Of a DNA stretch of 21,400 bases, positions 6,342-13,264 are shown in pieces. A program made the translations under genes and the position numbers. How positions within the stretch are numbered: position 1 is the stretch's first letter; each line of letters opens with the position of its first letter. Under the pieces are notes generated by a model, which saw nothing but the letters and a program-made list of their open reading frames with translations, did no database searches and was not told where the DNA came from. Where the stretch lies: the IMG/VR virus record IMGVR_UViG_3300042539_000864, positions 1 to 21,400 of that record, one strand, 5' to 3'. This DNA is from a virus.

Positions 6342-6450
6342 GTGAAATCCCTTTCTTCGTGAGTGAAACCCCAACCAAAATGCCGAGCACGAACGTGCAG
6401 GCAAGACTGATATGCCCCAGTGAAATCAGGGCGAATTGTTCGAGTGTCAT
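6199..6450 (-). CDS. Small membrane protein overlapping the start of dnaN
   Basis: This is an 83-residue frame. Residues about 5-30 (FALISLGHISLACTFVLGIL and following VGVSL) form one transmembrane segment, followed by a basic and charged cytoplasmic tail. The start at 6450 is fixed by an ATGA overlap with the upstream gene. The last 47 codons overlap the first codons of dnaN in another frame, an unusually long overlap. Codon third positions in the overlap are mixed, so dnaN is the constrained frame there. The function is unknown; small single-span proteins are common in phage early operons. Confidence 0.5.
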   Translation of the reverse strand: MTLEQFALISLGHISLACTFVLGILVGVSLTKKGISHGYGNEGTSQEWWHRIERERAEECARRGKPGCTKPSTKAGPDERPPR

Positions 6451-6683
6451 AGCCCCATCCCCGGGTCTTCATCGTTCAACAGAGGGAACCGCATCGAAGC
6501 CATCTCGGCCTCGACCACTTCGAGCACCTTCGAAGTCGCGACCAGGCGAGCCATCAACTCCGTGATCGTGTCGTGGGCCTGCTCGAGCAGCAGTCTCGAC
6601 TCGTCGTCAATCTCGTCACGCCACGCCGAGGCAAGGCAAACGTCGGCCACGGCGCGAGGGGAAGGCTTGCGGCGGCGTTTCAT
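6447..6683 (-). CDS. Small helical phage protein, function unknown
   Basis: This is a 78-residue protein with a basic N-terminus (MKRRRKPSPRAV) followed by a long acidic amphipathic helix (DESRLLLEQAHDTITELMAR and LVATSKVLEVVEAEMASM), which looks like a coiled coil. I do not recognise the family. It is joined by ATGA overlaps to both the upstream LexA-like gene and the downstream membrane-protein gene, so translation of the three is probably coupled. Confidence 0.65.
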   Translation of the reverse strand: MKRRRKPSPRAVADVCLASAWRDEIDDESRLLLEQAHDTITELMARLVATSKVLEVVEAEMASMRFPLLNDEDPGMGL

Positions 6684-6901
6684 TCCGTCACCTCGATTCC
6701 GCGAATCTGGTTGGCGTGCCGGCGGATGAGCCCCTTGCGCTCCAGGGCGACCAGGTGGCAGACGGCCCCGTTGGGCGACGTGAACCCGAACTGGGCCATG
6801 ATCTCGCGAATCGTCGGGCCGTAGCTGCGGGTCCGCTCGCGGATGAAGTCGAGGACTTCCTGCTGGCGGGGCGTCAGGGTTGGTTGGGTGCTGGTGGTCA
6901 T
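6680..6901 (-). CDS. LexA-type winged-helix DNA-binding protein without peptidase domain
   Basis: This is a 73-residue protein equivalent to the N-terminal DNA-binding domain of LexA only. PTLTPRQQEVLDFIRERTRS is the LexA start signature, YGPTIREIMAQFGFTSPNGA contains the recognition helix, and CHLVALERKGLIRRHANQIR is the wing and final helix. The Ala-Gly cleavage site and the Ser/Lys peptidase domain are absent, so it cannot self-cleave on SOS induction. It may compete with host LexA or act as a phage operator-binding protein (inference). It has ATGA overlaps at both ends. Confidence 0.85.
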   Translation of the reverse strand: MTTSTQPTLTPRQQEVLDFIRERTRSYGPTIREIMAQFGFTSPNGAVCHLVALERKGLIRRHANQIRGIEVTE

Positions 6902-7755
6902 GTGTCCTCCTCCGTGAGTTTCAGGCTTGATGCAAGTGCGGCGACTTCCTTGGGCGTGCGATACGGGGCCGGGCGGTATTCGTCCCGCCAGACCTTCGGC
7001 GGCGGTTTCTCATCCGGTCGCCTGCCTGGCTCGCGGTTCGTCCCGCCACGGTCCTGGGAGCGAGTCAGCCAGGACACAAGGAAACGCCGCCAGTTCGACT
7101 TGTGAGCCTTTGCGGGGTTCGCCTTGAGCCAAGACGTGGCTTTCGCCAGTTCGCCCGCCAGATCGCACGCTGGGTACGCCAGACGCCATTCCTGCCGGTC
7201 GGCGTCGGTGATTCCCTGCCACCCTGCGTCAGCAGTCCACACGATGCCGCCTGCGGGCTGCGAGCGTTTCCGCCGCTTCGGCGGTTCGCTCGTAGCTACC
7301 GGCGCAGCCGGTTGTATCTCTTCTCTTGTTCTGTCCTGTTCTGTTATGTCCTGTGGTAGACGCGCCTGTAGACGCGCCTGCGCCTCGCAAGCGTCTACAA
7401 CAGCGCCTCCGGTGCGCCTCCACTTGTCCTGACGCCTGTTTTTCAGGGCTCTACGCTTGGCGGCACCGCCGAAACGCTCCTCCCATTTGGGAATCTGGGC
7501 AGTCTCGCCGTCGAAAACAATCCAGCCGACAGCGGCCACCGCCTCCCAGAATGGGGCTTCGCCGCCGCAGATGCGCCCCAGGCGGGCAGGCGTCGAACGG
7601 AATCGGCCGTCCGCCGTGTTGAGTTGCACCCAGCCCCAGAGCTTCAGCAGCCGGAAGACGATCACCTCCACCGGCTCGCCGGTCAGGTCAACGAGCTCCT
7701 GGACCTCTGGCTTGGTGTCCAGCGACACGTCTACAGGGAACCATTCAGCGGCCAT
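6898..7755 (-). CDS. Phage replication initiator-like protein (DnaT/DnaD-like organisation)
   Basis: This is a 285-residue protein. Residues 1-110 form a winged-helix-like domain (WFPVDVSLDTKPEVQELVDL, then FRLLKLWGWVQLN) resembling the N-terminal domain of phage replisome organisers, ending in a basic ALKNRRQDKWRR segment. A proline-rich linker follows. The C-terminal domain from about residue 175 (ITDADRQEWRLAYPACDLAG and WLKANPAKAHKSNWRRFLVS) resembles the DNA- or helicase-loader-binding end of such proteins. The exact family is not certain. The start at 7755 has AAGGAG 7 bases upstream and lies 11 bases inside the end of the methyltransferase gene. Its position before the LexA-like and clamp genes supports a replication role. 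Confidence 0.65.
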   Translation of the reverse strand: MAAEWFPVDVSLDTKPEVQELVDLTGEPVEVIVFRLLKLWGWVQLNTADGRFRSTPARLGRICGGEAPFWEAVAAVGWIVFDGETAQIPKWEERFGGAAKRRALKNRRQDKWRRTGGAVVDACEAQARLQARLPQDITEQDRTREEIQPAAPVATSEPPKRRKRSQPAGGIVWTADAGWQGITDADRQEWRLAYPACDLAGELAKATSWLKANPAKAHKSNWRRFLVSWLTRSQDRGGTNREPGRRPDEKPPPKVWRDEYRPAPYRTPKEVAALASSLKLTEEDT

Positions 7756-9100
7756 CCATGGACTCCTTAACCATCTGGATGCGGTTCCCAATCCACGCCA
7801 TGACCGGCACGGCCATGCTGTTGCCCAATGCCCGATAGCGCGGCCCGTCGGCGGCTGGCTTCCCTCGGTATGTGACGTCCGTATAGCCGTCTGGAAAACC
7901 TTGCAGCCGCTCGCACTCTTTCGGTGTCAGCCTGCGCACTGCCATGCCGTGCATGATGTGCATTGCGGCCTCTGTCTTCGGGTCGCTGTTGTTGCGGTGG
8001 TTGCTGCGAAGTGTTCCGATTGTTTCGCCGTCGCCGCACACAACGCCGACGCCTTGATGGCTCCCGTCGCTGTGTCCGCTCGCAGGCAGGCAATCAGTGC
8101 GGTCGCCGGTCATCCACGCAGGCTGGTTGCTGTAGCCGCTGTAGGCGAAGCCTTGGGCCACGGCTTGCCCGCCGCCACGGCTCGGCCGCGTGGTGTCGAG
8201 CGTCCCGGCGAGATCGCCTCCGACCTGGACGTTCTGGAGGTCGATAGCCACAGCCTGCGTGCAGCACCCGCCCTTTGAGCCGCAGCCCATCGCGTGCGTC
8301 GAGCCGTCAACGCTGCTGATCGGGTCTTGCGTGGGGTGGAAGGCTACGATCGGCGTCTGCCCCTCGTCGCACGTCGTGTTTATGCCCTTTGTCATCCGGG
8401 CCGTCAGCGGGTTGGCTACTTGGGGTGCCGCGAGGACAACATCGTCCTGCCCTCTGGATTCGCCACATCGTTCAACGCCCCTGCCGCTGCTTGTAAGGCT
8501 TGCCGCAGTTGACCGGGCAACTCCTTCCCACGTCGTTCCGCGCGTCGGAGGATTCCCGCGCAGGCTTTCGCGCTCAAAAAGTACCGCTGCGGCACGTCGC
8601 CAGTCTCGAGCGTGTGCGACAACGAACACACGCCGACGGCGCTGGGCGACTCCAAACCACTGAGCGTCCAGAACTCGGTAGGCGAACCCATACCCGAGTT
8701 CTGCCAACGCCCCGAGGAAGGCGCCAAAGTCCCGTCCTCCTGCGGATGACAAGACTCCAGGGACGTTCTCCCAGACAACCCATTCGGGACGAAGCACGCC
8801 AACAAGCTGTACGAATCGGAGGGCCAGGTTGCCACGCGGGTCAGCCAATCCGCCTCTGAGACCTGCGACTGAAAATGATTGGCATGGAGTTCCTCCGGCC
8901 AAAAGGTCAACTGGGCCGCAGCCATTAAGCACCTCCTCCGTGAGTTGTGTCATGTCGCCGAGGTTTTTGAACTTCCAGTGATGGTCAACCACTGCGGCCG
9001 GGAATGGCTCAATTTCTGAAGTCCAAGCGCATTCCCAGCCGAGTGGCTGCCAAGCCACATGTGCCGCACCGATGCCGTCGCAAACGCTTGCGTAACGCAT
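7745..9100 (-). CDS. C5-cytosine DNA methyltransferase (orphan phage type)
   Basis: This is a 451-residue enzyme that would methylate carbon 5 of cytosine in a short DNA target. The motifs are in order: motif I VCDGIGAAHVAW at 6-17, motif IV GGTPCQSFS at 69-77 with catalytic C73, motif VI WENVPGV at 110-116, motif VIII AQWFGVAQRRRRVFVV, a variable region, motif IX RRLTPKECERLQGFPDGYT and motif X YRALGNSMAVPV. The variable region is long and Gly/Thr/Ser-rich, with an LTARMTKGINTTCDEGQTPI segment I associate with phage-borne enzymes. No restriction endonuclease gene is adjacent, so it is probably a protective or regulatory methylase. I chose the ATG at 9100 because AGGAG lies 5 bases upstream; an ATG at 9112 has a worse-spaced site. 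Confidence 0.93.
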   Translation of the reverse strand: MRYASVCDGIGAAHVAWQPLGWECAWTSEIEPFPAAVVDHHWKFKNLGDMTQLTEEVLNGCGPVDLLAGGTPCQSFSVAGLRGGLADPRGNLALRFVQLVGVLRPEWVVWENVPGVLSSAGGRDFGAFLGALAELGYGFAYRVLDAQWFGVAQRRRRVFVVAHARDWRRAAAVLFERESLRGNPPTRGTTWEGVARSTAASLTSSGRGVERCGESRGQDDVVLAAPQVANPLTARMTKGINTTCDEGQTPIVAFHPTQDPISSVDGSTHAMGCGSKGGCCTQAVAIDLQNVQVGGDLAGTLDTTRPSRGGGQAVAQGFAYSGYSNQPAWMTGDRTDCLPASGHSDGSHQGVGVVCGDGETIGTLRSNHRNNSDPKTEAAMHIMHGMAVRRLTPKECERLQGFPDGYTDVTYRGKPAADGPRYRALGNSMAVPVMAWIGNRIQMVKESMDGR

Positions 9101-9113
9101 GTAGCTCCTCATG

Positions 9114-9941
9114 TCAGGCGACCGCCTCCACTGCGATGTCAACTCGGCTCTCGTCCCAATCAAGGGCTTTGGAGCCGAGTCGGACGTTGTAGACCTTGTG
9201 GAAAGCGCGGGCGACGCCTTCATCCCGCGTTGTGCCGCTCATCATCTTGAACGTGTCACCGTTTCCGATCAGCGAGTTAGGCGACTGCCGCTCCATCAGC
9301 CCTTGCAGCCGCTTTCGGTCCACGTTGTCCCCGAATCGACGCAAGAAAAACGCAAGCCCACCGATGACAGCGCAGTGGTACGCCGTCTCTTGATGCTCTT
9401 GCCCCCACGTCCGCCGCAACATCGTCAGCACTTCGGTCACGTGAGCCGCGCCGGTCTCGCCCCCGCCCATTCGGCGGTATGCGGTCTGGCACTGCTTGAC
9501 GCCGCCGATACTCTGCCGTCTGCCGTTGGGCTTCATTCCGCGAACATTCAGCCCAGCCTCAGTGATCGCTTCGTAGACAGCGACCGCATCCGGCTTTCCG
9601 GCGCACACGTCAGCCTTAAAAAGCTGGTGCGTGCTCAATCCGCGACGCTTGTTGAGCTTGCCGAACAACTCGGCCTCATGCTCCGCGCCGCGACTCTTGA
9701 TGATCTGGCACGGAACATGAGCCACACCGCGTTCCATTGCGGCATTCAGCCGCTGGAAGCCATCGACCGGGTGAAGGCTGCCATCGTCCCGCTCGCCAGC
9801 GACGATGACGCCAAACGCCTCCTCGTCAAAGTTCTTGGCAATGCCAGCCACATGGGCCGCAATCGCTTCACGCTGATACTCCTCGTCCACGATCAAGTCG
9901 CGCACGGCGACCATCCGCACGTCGGGCTTATGCAAACGCAT
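9114..9941 (-). CDS. ParB-like phage protein (DUF6551-like)
   Basis: This is a 275-residue protein. The N-terminal 80 residues match the ParB/sulfiredoxin fold: VAVRDLIVDEEYQRE at 12-25, FGVIVAGERDDGSLHPVDGF near 43-62 and the QRLNAAMERG helix. In ParB proteins this region binds nucleotides or DNA. The remainder is helical, with GRRQSIGGVKQCQTAYRRMG and later conserved-looking stretches typical of phage ParB-like proteins that lie beside methyltransferases or replication genes. The activity is unknown; nuclease or partition roles are only suggested. The start at 9941 has AAAGGA 7 bases upstream. The methyltransferase follows directly. Confidence 0.75.
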   Translation of the reverse strand: MRLHKPDVRMVAVRDLIVDEEYQREAIAAHVAGIAKNFDEEAFGVIVAGERDDGSLHPVDGFQRLNAAMERGVAHVPCQIIKSRGAEHEAELFGKLNKRRGLSTHQLFKADVCAGKPDAVAVYEAITEAGLNVRGMKPNGRRQSIGGVKQCQTAYRRMGGGETGAAHVTEVLTMLRRTWGQEHQETAYHCAVIGGLAFFLRRFGDNVDRKRLQGLMERQSPNSLIGNGDTFKMMSGTTRDEGVARAFHKVYNVRLGSKALDWDESRVDIAVEAVA

Positions 9942-10013
9942 ATGCAATCCTTTCGTGATTACTGAACCACCAACCATGCCGCCGCCTCTAGCGAGGCTGT
10001 CACGGCGTGTTCG

Positions 10014-10322
10014 TTACGCCACCCTCCATTCCCTCTCGCCCCTGCCGCTGGCACTCTCGACCACGCGGCCCGTCTCGAGGATCATTCCCGCCTTGGCAAG
10101 TTCCGCGATGCGTTTGTTCACCTGGTGCGGTAGCAGTCCGCATCGCTCCGCGATCACACTCTGACCAGCCGGGCCGAGCGACAACGCCTGCAGGATCTTG
10201 CGGGCGTGCTCGCCGCGAAACTCGCCAACGCGACGGGCAGCAGCGTGCGACGTAGGCGGGTCACTGCGGCGAGCCGATGCGAACAGCGGCAGGTCACACT
10301 GCGAGTCGATGAAGACGCTCAT
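10014..10322 (-). CDS. Small winged-helix DNA-binding protein
   Basis: This is a 102-residue protein. ARRSDPPTSHAAARRV near residues 17-32 is a motif I associate with a common group of phage HTH proteins. A winged helix follows: ARKILQALSLGPAGQSVIAE, then RCGLLPHQVNKRIAELAKAG and a wing MILETGRVVESASGRGEREW. It probably binds DNA as a small regulator or replication accessory protein. The start at 10,322 overlaps the upstream stop by ATGA. A 72-base gap follows before the ParB-like gene, containing a small hairpin (GCCTC/GAGGC at 9984-9997). Confidence 0.75.
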   Translation of the reverse strand: MSVFIDSQCDLPLFASARRSDPPTSHAAARRVGEFRGEHARKILQALSLGPAGQSVIAERCGLLPHQVNKRIAELAKAGMILETGRVVESASGRGEREWRVA

Positions 10323-10642
10323 GGCTTGGCCTCCATGGCGTTCGCGATTCGCTCAAGCTGATAAGAGATGGAGTTGATCGCCAGCAATAAGGCGTCAGGC
10401 ACAACCTCGACGCAAGGCTTTTGCCTAGCCGTCGATGGCTTCGCGTGTTTCGCAAGGTATGCGTCAGCCTGCGTCTTGTTGACCAGCTTTCCGCGAATGC
10501 CTGCGACAGTCATCACGTCGATTTCTCGGCGAGCTGCAGCAGCAAGCAAGACGCGATACTCGTCCCCAGGGTTTCCGTGCTTCTTGTCTGGTCGCGTGTC
10601 ATACGCGGCCATGCGAACCCATCCATTTGGAATCAGACTCAT
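10319..10642 (-). CDS. Small phage protein, function unknown
   Basis: This is a 107-residue protein beginning MSLIPNGWVRMAAYDTRPDK. The N-terminal half is basic and could be a small alpha/beta domain (DEYRVLLAAAARREIDVMTV). The C-terminal helix (DALLLAINSISYQLERIANA) is amphipathic. I do not recognise the family. The start at 10,642 has AAGGAG 8 bases upstream. The leader, around 10,640-10,660, resembles the translation initiation region of the RecT-like gene. Confidence 0.6.
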   Translation of the reverse strand: MSLIPNGWVRMAAYDTRPDKKHGNPGDEYRVLLAAAARREIDVMTVAGIRGKLVNKTQADAYLAKHAKPSTARQKPCVEVVPDALLLAINSISYQLERIANAMEAKP

Positions 10643-10804
10643 CTCTCACGCTCCTTCGTGTATTGGCCCCGTGACGTGGGGCAGGCGGTCGCGTCACCCT
10701 CGGGAGGCGGGGCTGCGACGGCACTGGAATACGAAGGCTCTCGGTGCCTGCCTGCGGATGCGGCCGCTATTGGAAGCCGCTGTGGAGAACCGCGTCCCGC
10801 TGTG
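10643..10804. other. Non-coding gap of about 160 bases
   Basis: I see no well-supported gene here. A minus-strand frame from a GTG at 10,908 crosses it, but it is low-complexity (Ser/Pro/Arg-rich) and overlaps the real gene upstream by more than 100 bases. The only structure seen is a short inverted repeat, GCCCC...GGGGC, at about 10,666-10,682. Confidence 0.5.
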
Positions 10805-11047
10805 TCAGTCTCCGGTGAAGTACAGAGGTGCCATTGGTCCTTGCCGCTGGTTGAGTGCCGTGTGGCCCCAACGCTCGTCGAACGCTTGACGGCAAGCGTC
10901 GGCGTCACGCTCCGGCCGCTTCTTGTGCATGGCTGCCAAGGCGACTTGATTGCGGATGCCTGCCGCTATGTGGTGGTTCACTGCGGTGATGATGCGATGG
11001 ATCGCCACCTCGGTCGGCCACTCGCCTGCCGTCTCGATTTCGCTCAC
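10805..11047 (-). CDS. Small phage protein, function unknown
   Basis: This is an 80-residue protein beginning MSEIETAGEWPTEVAIHRII. It has a helical core with several His and Arg residues (HRIITAVNHHIAAGIRNQVA) and a second helix rich in Asp/Arg, ending YFTGD. I do not recognise the family. Its ATG overlaps the stop of the RecT-like gene by ATGA, so translation is probably coupled to that gene. Confidence 0.6.
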   Translation of the reverse strand: MSEIETAGEWPTEVAIHRIITAVNHHIAAGIRNQVALAAMHKKRPERDADACRQAFDERWGHTALNQRQGPMAPLYFTGD

Positions 11048-11952
11048 GACTGCACCTCATGCTCTGCGGCTTCGTGGGCGAACTCCTGGCCGCCGTCCTC
11101 GCTGGTCAGCCAATCGAGTTTGTTGTCGATGAGGTTGAACAACTCGTCGGCTTGCGACGGCGTGTACGCCCCAGACTTCAGACGCTCCTCGGTGATGCTG
11201 CGGAACCGCTCGAGCTCGGCCACCGTCTTCGCACGGTTGACCGCGAGGCGGCTCTGCTGCATCCGCTCCTCATTGGCCGAGAGGGCCGGCGGCTGTGCCG
11301 TCTGCTGCGCGTGGCTATCAACGGCTGTTGCAGGGGCGTGCGCACGCTCCACAGCCGCCGGGCGACTCTCGGTTTGCGGGAACTTGGGATGCACCACGAC
11401 AGGCTCGCGGGCGGGATCAGGAGCCGGGGCATCTGCGATCTCGTCTGGGTCGTAGATGCCGACCGAGCCTTCCCAGCCGATGCTCTTGAGCCCTGCCGTG
11501 ATCGCACGACTGCGAAGCATCGCCTTCGGGTGCTTGGCGTAGTTGTCATTGGACGCCAGTCCAGCCCTCTTAGCGTCCTCAATCGTGAACGTCTCCGTGT
11601 GCTCGTCACCGTTTGGATGACGTAGCACGAGCACGGCCCGAGCCTCGGTCAGTTCCTTGAACTGGGCACGGCCACCGCACGACTTGAACCGTGCGAGCTG
11701 TGAGTCAGCCCGCTCCGTCACGGTGCCTTTGATGACCTGCAGCTTGCGGCAGGCAGCCATCGTGCCCATGCCCAACTCGCGGCCCATCAAGACAATGGCG
11801 GCGAACGAAACGCCGTCCTTGATGTGGCTCGGCAGAAAGCCAGTTTTCCGCAGCGAATCGCCCATGTGTACGAGCGACTCAAACGAGGGCTCGGCATGGT
11901 TTGCAACGGCCATAGATCCGGCCGCGTTCAGGGTTGTAAGGGCTGTGGTCAT
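11044..11952 (-). CDS. RecT-like single-strand annealing protein
   Basis: This is a 302-residue protein. Phage annealing proteins pair complementary single strands during recombination. The features are FLPSHIKDGVSFAAIVLMGR followed by ELGMGTMAACRKLQVIKGTV (the opening of the RecT-type core), FTIEDAKRAGL and the diagnostic YAKHPKAMLRSRAITAGLKS segment, then GIYDPDEIADAP. The residues after about 180 are a proline/alanine-rich linker and a C-terminal charged helix, a plausible SSB- or partner-binding tail. No exonuclease partner is visible in the window; RusA at 2134-2535 would resolve the products. The start at 11,952 has AAAGGA 7-8 bases upstream. Confidence 0.8.
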   Translation of the reverse strand: MTTALTTLNAAGSMAVANHAEPSFESLVHMGDSLRKTGFLPSHIKDGVSFAAIVLMGRELGMGTMAACRKLQVIKGTVTERADSQLARFKSCGGRAQFKELTEARAVLVLRHPNGDEHTETFTIEDAKRAGLASNDNYAKHPKAMLRSRAITAGLKSIGWEGSVGIYDPDEIADAPAPDPAREPVVVHPKFPQTESRPAAVERAHAPATAVDSHAQQTAQPPALSANEERMQQSRLAVNRAKTVAELERFRSITEERLKSGAYTPSQADELFNLIDNKLDWLTSEDGGQEFAHEAAEHEVQS

Positions 11953-12491
11953 CTCTCGCGTCCTTTCGTGTGGGGGTGTTGGTCAGTTCATCAGTTCGCC
12001 GTTCATGTCTCGCCACGCTCCTGCAGGCTCGTGCTGCTTTGGAGCCGTTGCGATGCTCTCGACGGCAGTGGCAAGCCGCTCAAGCATGGTCACGACGTGT
12101 CCAAGACCTGATGCAATGTCCGCCAGCGATTCGCAGGCGGACTCGCCTTGGAAATACGCCCACCGAGTAGGATCTACCTTTTGCGCAGCCTCTCGCTTCT
12201 GCGTCGGACCTTCAGTGCCAGCGGCACGAAGGCCAGATTGACGCATCAACTCGTCTGCCTGCTTCGCATCGACAAACACAAGGCCGGAGTGGTCAGATGG
12301 CGTTCTCATGTGCTTGACGGCGTTGATCCGGCGCTGCCGGTATGCCGCATGAATCAACTCATACTCAGGCGAACCGCTCTCGCCGTTGCTTCGGCGACCA
12401 AAGCTTTTCAATGGGACGTAACCCGGCGGCACGTCGGACTCATTGAGAATCACTCGCTGAATGCAATCTCGTCTCATCTCTCGCGTCCTTT
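11950..12491 (-). repeat. Repeated 17-base translation start region
   Basis: The plus-strand sequence CATCTCTCGCGTCCTTT occurs at 11,950-11,966 (start of the RecT-like gene) and, unchanged, at 12,475-12,491 (start of the upstream gene). Read on the minus strand it is AAAGGACGCGAGAG followed by the ATG. A related version with four changes precedes the gene starting at 10,642. The range covers both copies and the sequence between them. Confidence 0.75.
11983..12477 (-). CDS. Phage protein with HTH-like segment, function unknown
   Basis: This is a 164-residue protein. Residues about 35-80 (SPEYELIHAAYRQRRINAVK, then HMRTPSDHSGLVFVDAKQAD) look like a short excisionase-type helix-turn-helix with its wing. 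A C-terminal amphipathic helix (SLADIASGLGHVVTMLERLA) suggests oligomerisation. I do not recognise a named family. It lies 30 bases upstream of the RecT-like gene, with an identical ribosome-binding region, so the two are probably expressed at matched rates. Confidence 0.55.
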   Translation of the reverse strand: MRRDCIQRVILNESDVPPGYVPLKSFGRRSNGESGSPEYELIHAAYRQRRINAVKHMRTPSDHSGLVFVDAKQADELMRQSGLRAAGTEGPTQKREAAQKVDPTRWAYFQGESACESLADIASGLGHVVTMLERLATAVESIATAPKQHEPAGAWRDMNGELMN

Positions 12492-12554
12492 CTGCGTGGT
12501 GTGAAAATCCCGCTCGGCGTCCTGCGTTGCGGGTGGTTCGTGCGTCCTTGCTGC

Positions 12555-12602
12555 CCCGGTTCCACCGGGCTCCTTCCGGCGACTAGCTCCGCTGGCCGCC
12601 GG
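12555..12602 (-). repeat. Two GC-rich hairpins between genes
   Basis: In the 140-base gap 12,478-12,617, CCCGGT (12,555-12,560) pairs with ACCGGG (12,564-12,569) around a 3-base loop, and CCGGC (12,576-12,580) pairs with GCCGG (12,598-12,602). They follow the stop of the 12,618-12,887 gene on the minus strand. No T-run follows, so they could be weak terminators or pause sites. I see no gene in this gap. Confidence 0.4.
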
Positions 12603-12617
12603 TCCTTCGTCAGTCGG

Positions 12618-12887
12618 TCAGTACGGCGTGATCTGGTCGGCGTGCACCGCGTAGTGCAGGTTCCCGTGGTCGGGCACGTGACGCCGCACGTGGTAGGTGT
12701 CCTCAGTCAGCACCTCGACTACGACGCCCGCGAGCGTCTGGCCCTTCTCGATGAAATAGATGCGGTCGCCCACGGCGTAGGTCGTGACGAGCGTGCCGTC
12801 TCGGTAGCGGGTCGTGCCGCTCGAGACGGTGTGCTCGCCCATGTAGGCGACGGCGGCGGCGTACTCACGGTCGTGCGGGTCGTTCAT
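12618..12887 (-). CDS. Small KOW/SH3-like phage protein
   Basis: This is an 89-residue protein beginning MNDPHDREYAAAVAYMGEHT. The second half, TTYAVGDRIYFIEKGQTLAG followed by VVVEVLTEDTYHVRRHVPDH, has the GDxVxF...GxVxEV...TYxV pattern of small KOW- or SH3-barrel domains that bind nucleic acid or protein. The function is unknown. I chose the ATG at 12,887, with AGGAG 6 bases upstream; a GTG directly before it is also in frame. It is served by the promoter at 12,913-12,940 with a short leader and is probably an early gene. Confidence 0.65.
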   Translation of the reverse strand: MNDPHDREYAAAVAYMGEHTVSSGTTRYRDGTLVTTYAVGDRIYFIEKGQTLAGVVVEVLTEDTYHVRRHVPDHGNLHYAVHADQITPY

Positions 12888-12907
12888 CACGTTCTCCTGG
12901 GGGTGGC

Positions 12908-12940
12908 GGGGTAATGTACCCCTGTTCAGTCAACGGTCAA
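12908..12940 (-). promoter_or_regulatory. Promoter with palindrome over the -10 box
   Basis: On the minus strand, TTGACC (12,940-12,935), a 16-base spacer and TACATT (12,918-12,913) form a sigma-70-like promoter pointing at the gene starting at 12,887. A perfect 6-bp inverted repeat, GGGGTA-ATG-TACCCC (12,908-12,922), covers the -10 box and would suit a repressor operator. Confidence 0.55.
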
Positions 12941-12988
12941 GGGGGTGGGTCAACAAAATGAGGGGATTGAAAATCCGTACAGTATCAA

Positions 12989-13027
12989 GGCTATCGGCAT
13001 ATGGGCTGTAGGCTATCGGTATCTGGG
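12989..13027 (-). promoter_or_regulatory. Two copies of a 17-bp repeat (operator-like)
   Basis: GGCTATCGGCATATGGG at 12,989-13,005 and GGCTATCGGTATCTGGG at 13,011-13,027 differ at only two positions and are spaced 22 bases apart, about two turns of the helix. A third related copy, GGTTATCGGTAGTTGGG, forms the exact spacer of the promoter at 13,535-13,563. Together they suggest binding sites for a phage repressor. Confidence 0.55.
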
Positions 13028-13264
13028 TCAGCGAACAACACCGAGGGCTGCGTCGGCCAGATTCAGCGTGGCTCGGCCGAACTGCTGAAGCCGGCCCGGT
13101 TGCGGCTGCGGCATCGGCTGGTACGCCATCGTTGGCTGCGGCTGCGTTGCCATCCTGGATGCGAGCTCGACCGCCGCGAGGCGTTGCCGCGTCTCGACCA
13201 GGAGCGAACTGCCGGCGGCGAGCACGGCGATGATGAGCAGGGCACGGAGCGTGTCGTGGATCAT
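13028..13264 (-). CDS. Small single-span membrane protein with Pro/Gln tail
   Basis: This is a 78-residue protein. Residues 5-24 (TLRALLIIAVLAAGSSLLVE) form a membrane segment or uncleaved signal anchor, followed by a basic helix, a Pro/Gln-rich stretch (MATQPQPTMAYQPMPQPQPG) and a short helical C-terminus. The function is unknown. The start at 13,264 has AAAGGA 7 bases upstream. It may affect the host membrane during early infection, but nothing in the sequence proves this. Confidence 0.6.
   Translation of the reverse strand: MIHDTLRALLIIAVLAAGSSLLVETRQRLAAVELASRMATQPQPTMAYQPMPQPQPGRLQQFGRATLNLADAALGVVR

Noticed and set aside
5454-6362. Plus-strand 302-codon frame opposite dnaN
   Set aside because: The dnaN protein is unmistakable on the other strand; the plus frame is Arg/His-rich and has no recognisable motif.
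9111-9965. Plus-strand 284-codon frame opposite the ParB-like gene
   Set aside because: It is the antisense of a recognised gene and has no ribosome site.
10639-10908. Minus-strand 89-codon frame from a GTG
   Set aside because: It overlaps the supported gene at 10,805-11,047 by over 100 bases, is low-complexity and lacks a Shine-Dalgarno.
12410-12573. Possible minus-strand small frame from a GTG after AAGGAG in the 12,478-12,617 gap
   Set aside because: The peptide is Pro/Gln/Arg-rich and runs into the next gene in another frame; nothing but the ribosome-like site supports it.
12900-13030. Replication origin in the repeat region
   Set aside because: There are repeats and some AT bias, but too few copies and no initiator gene beside it; operators explain the repeats better.
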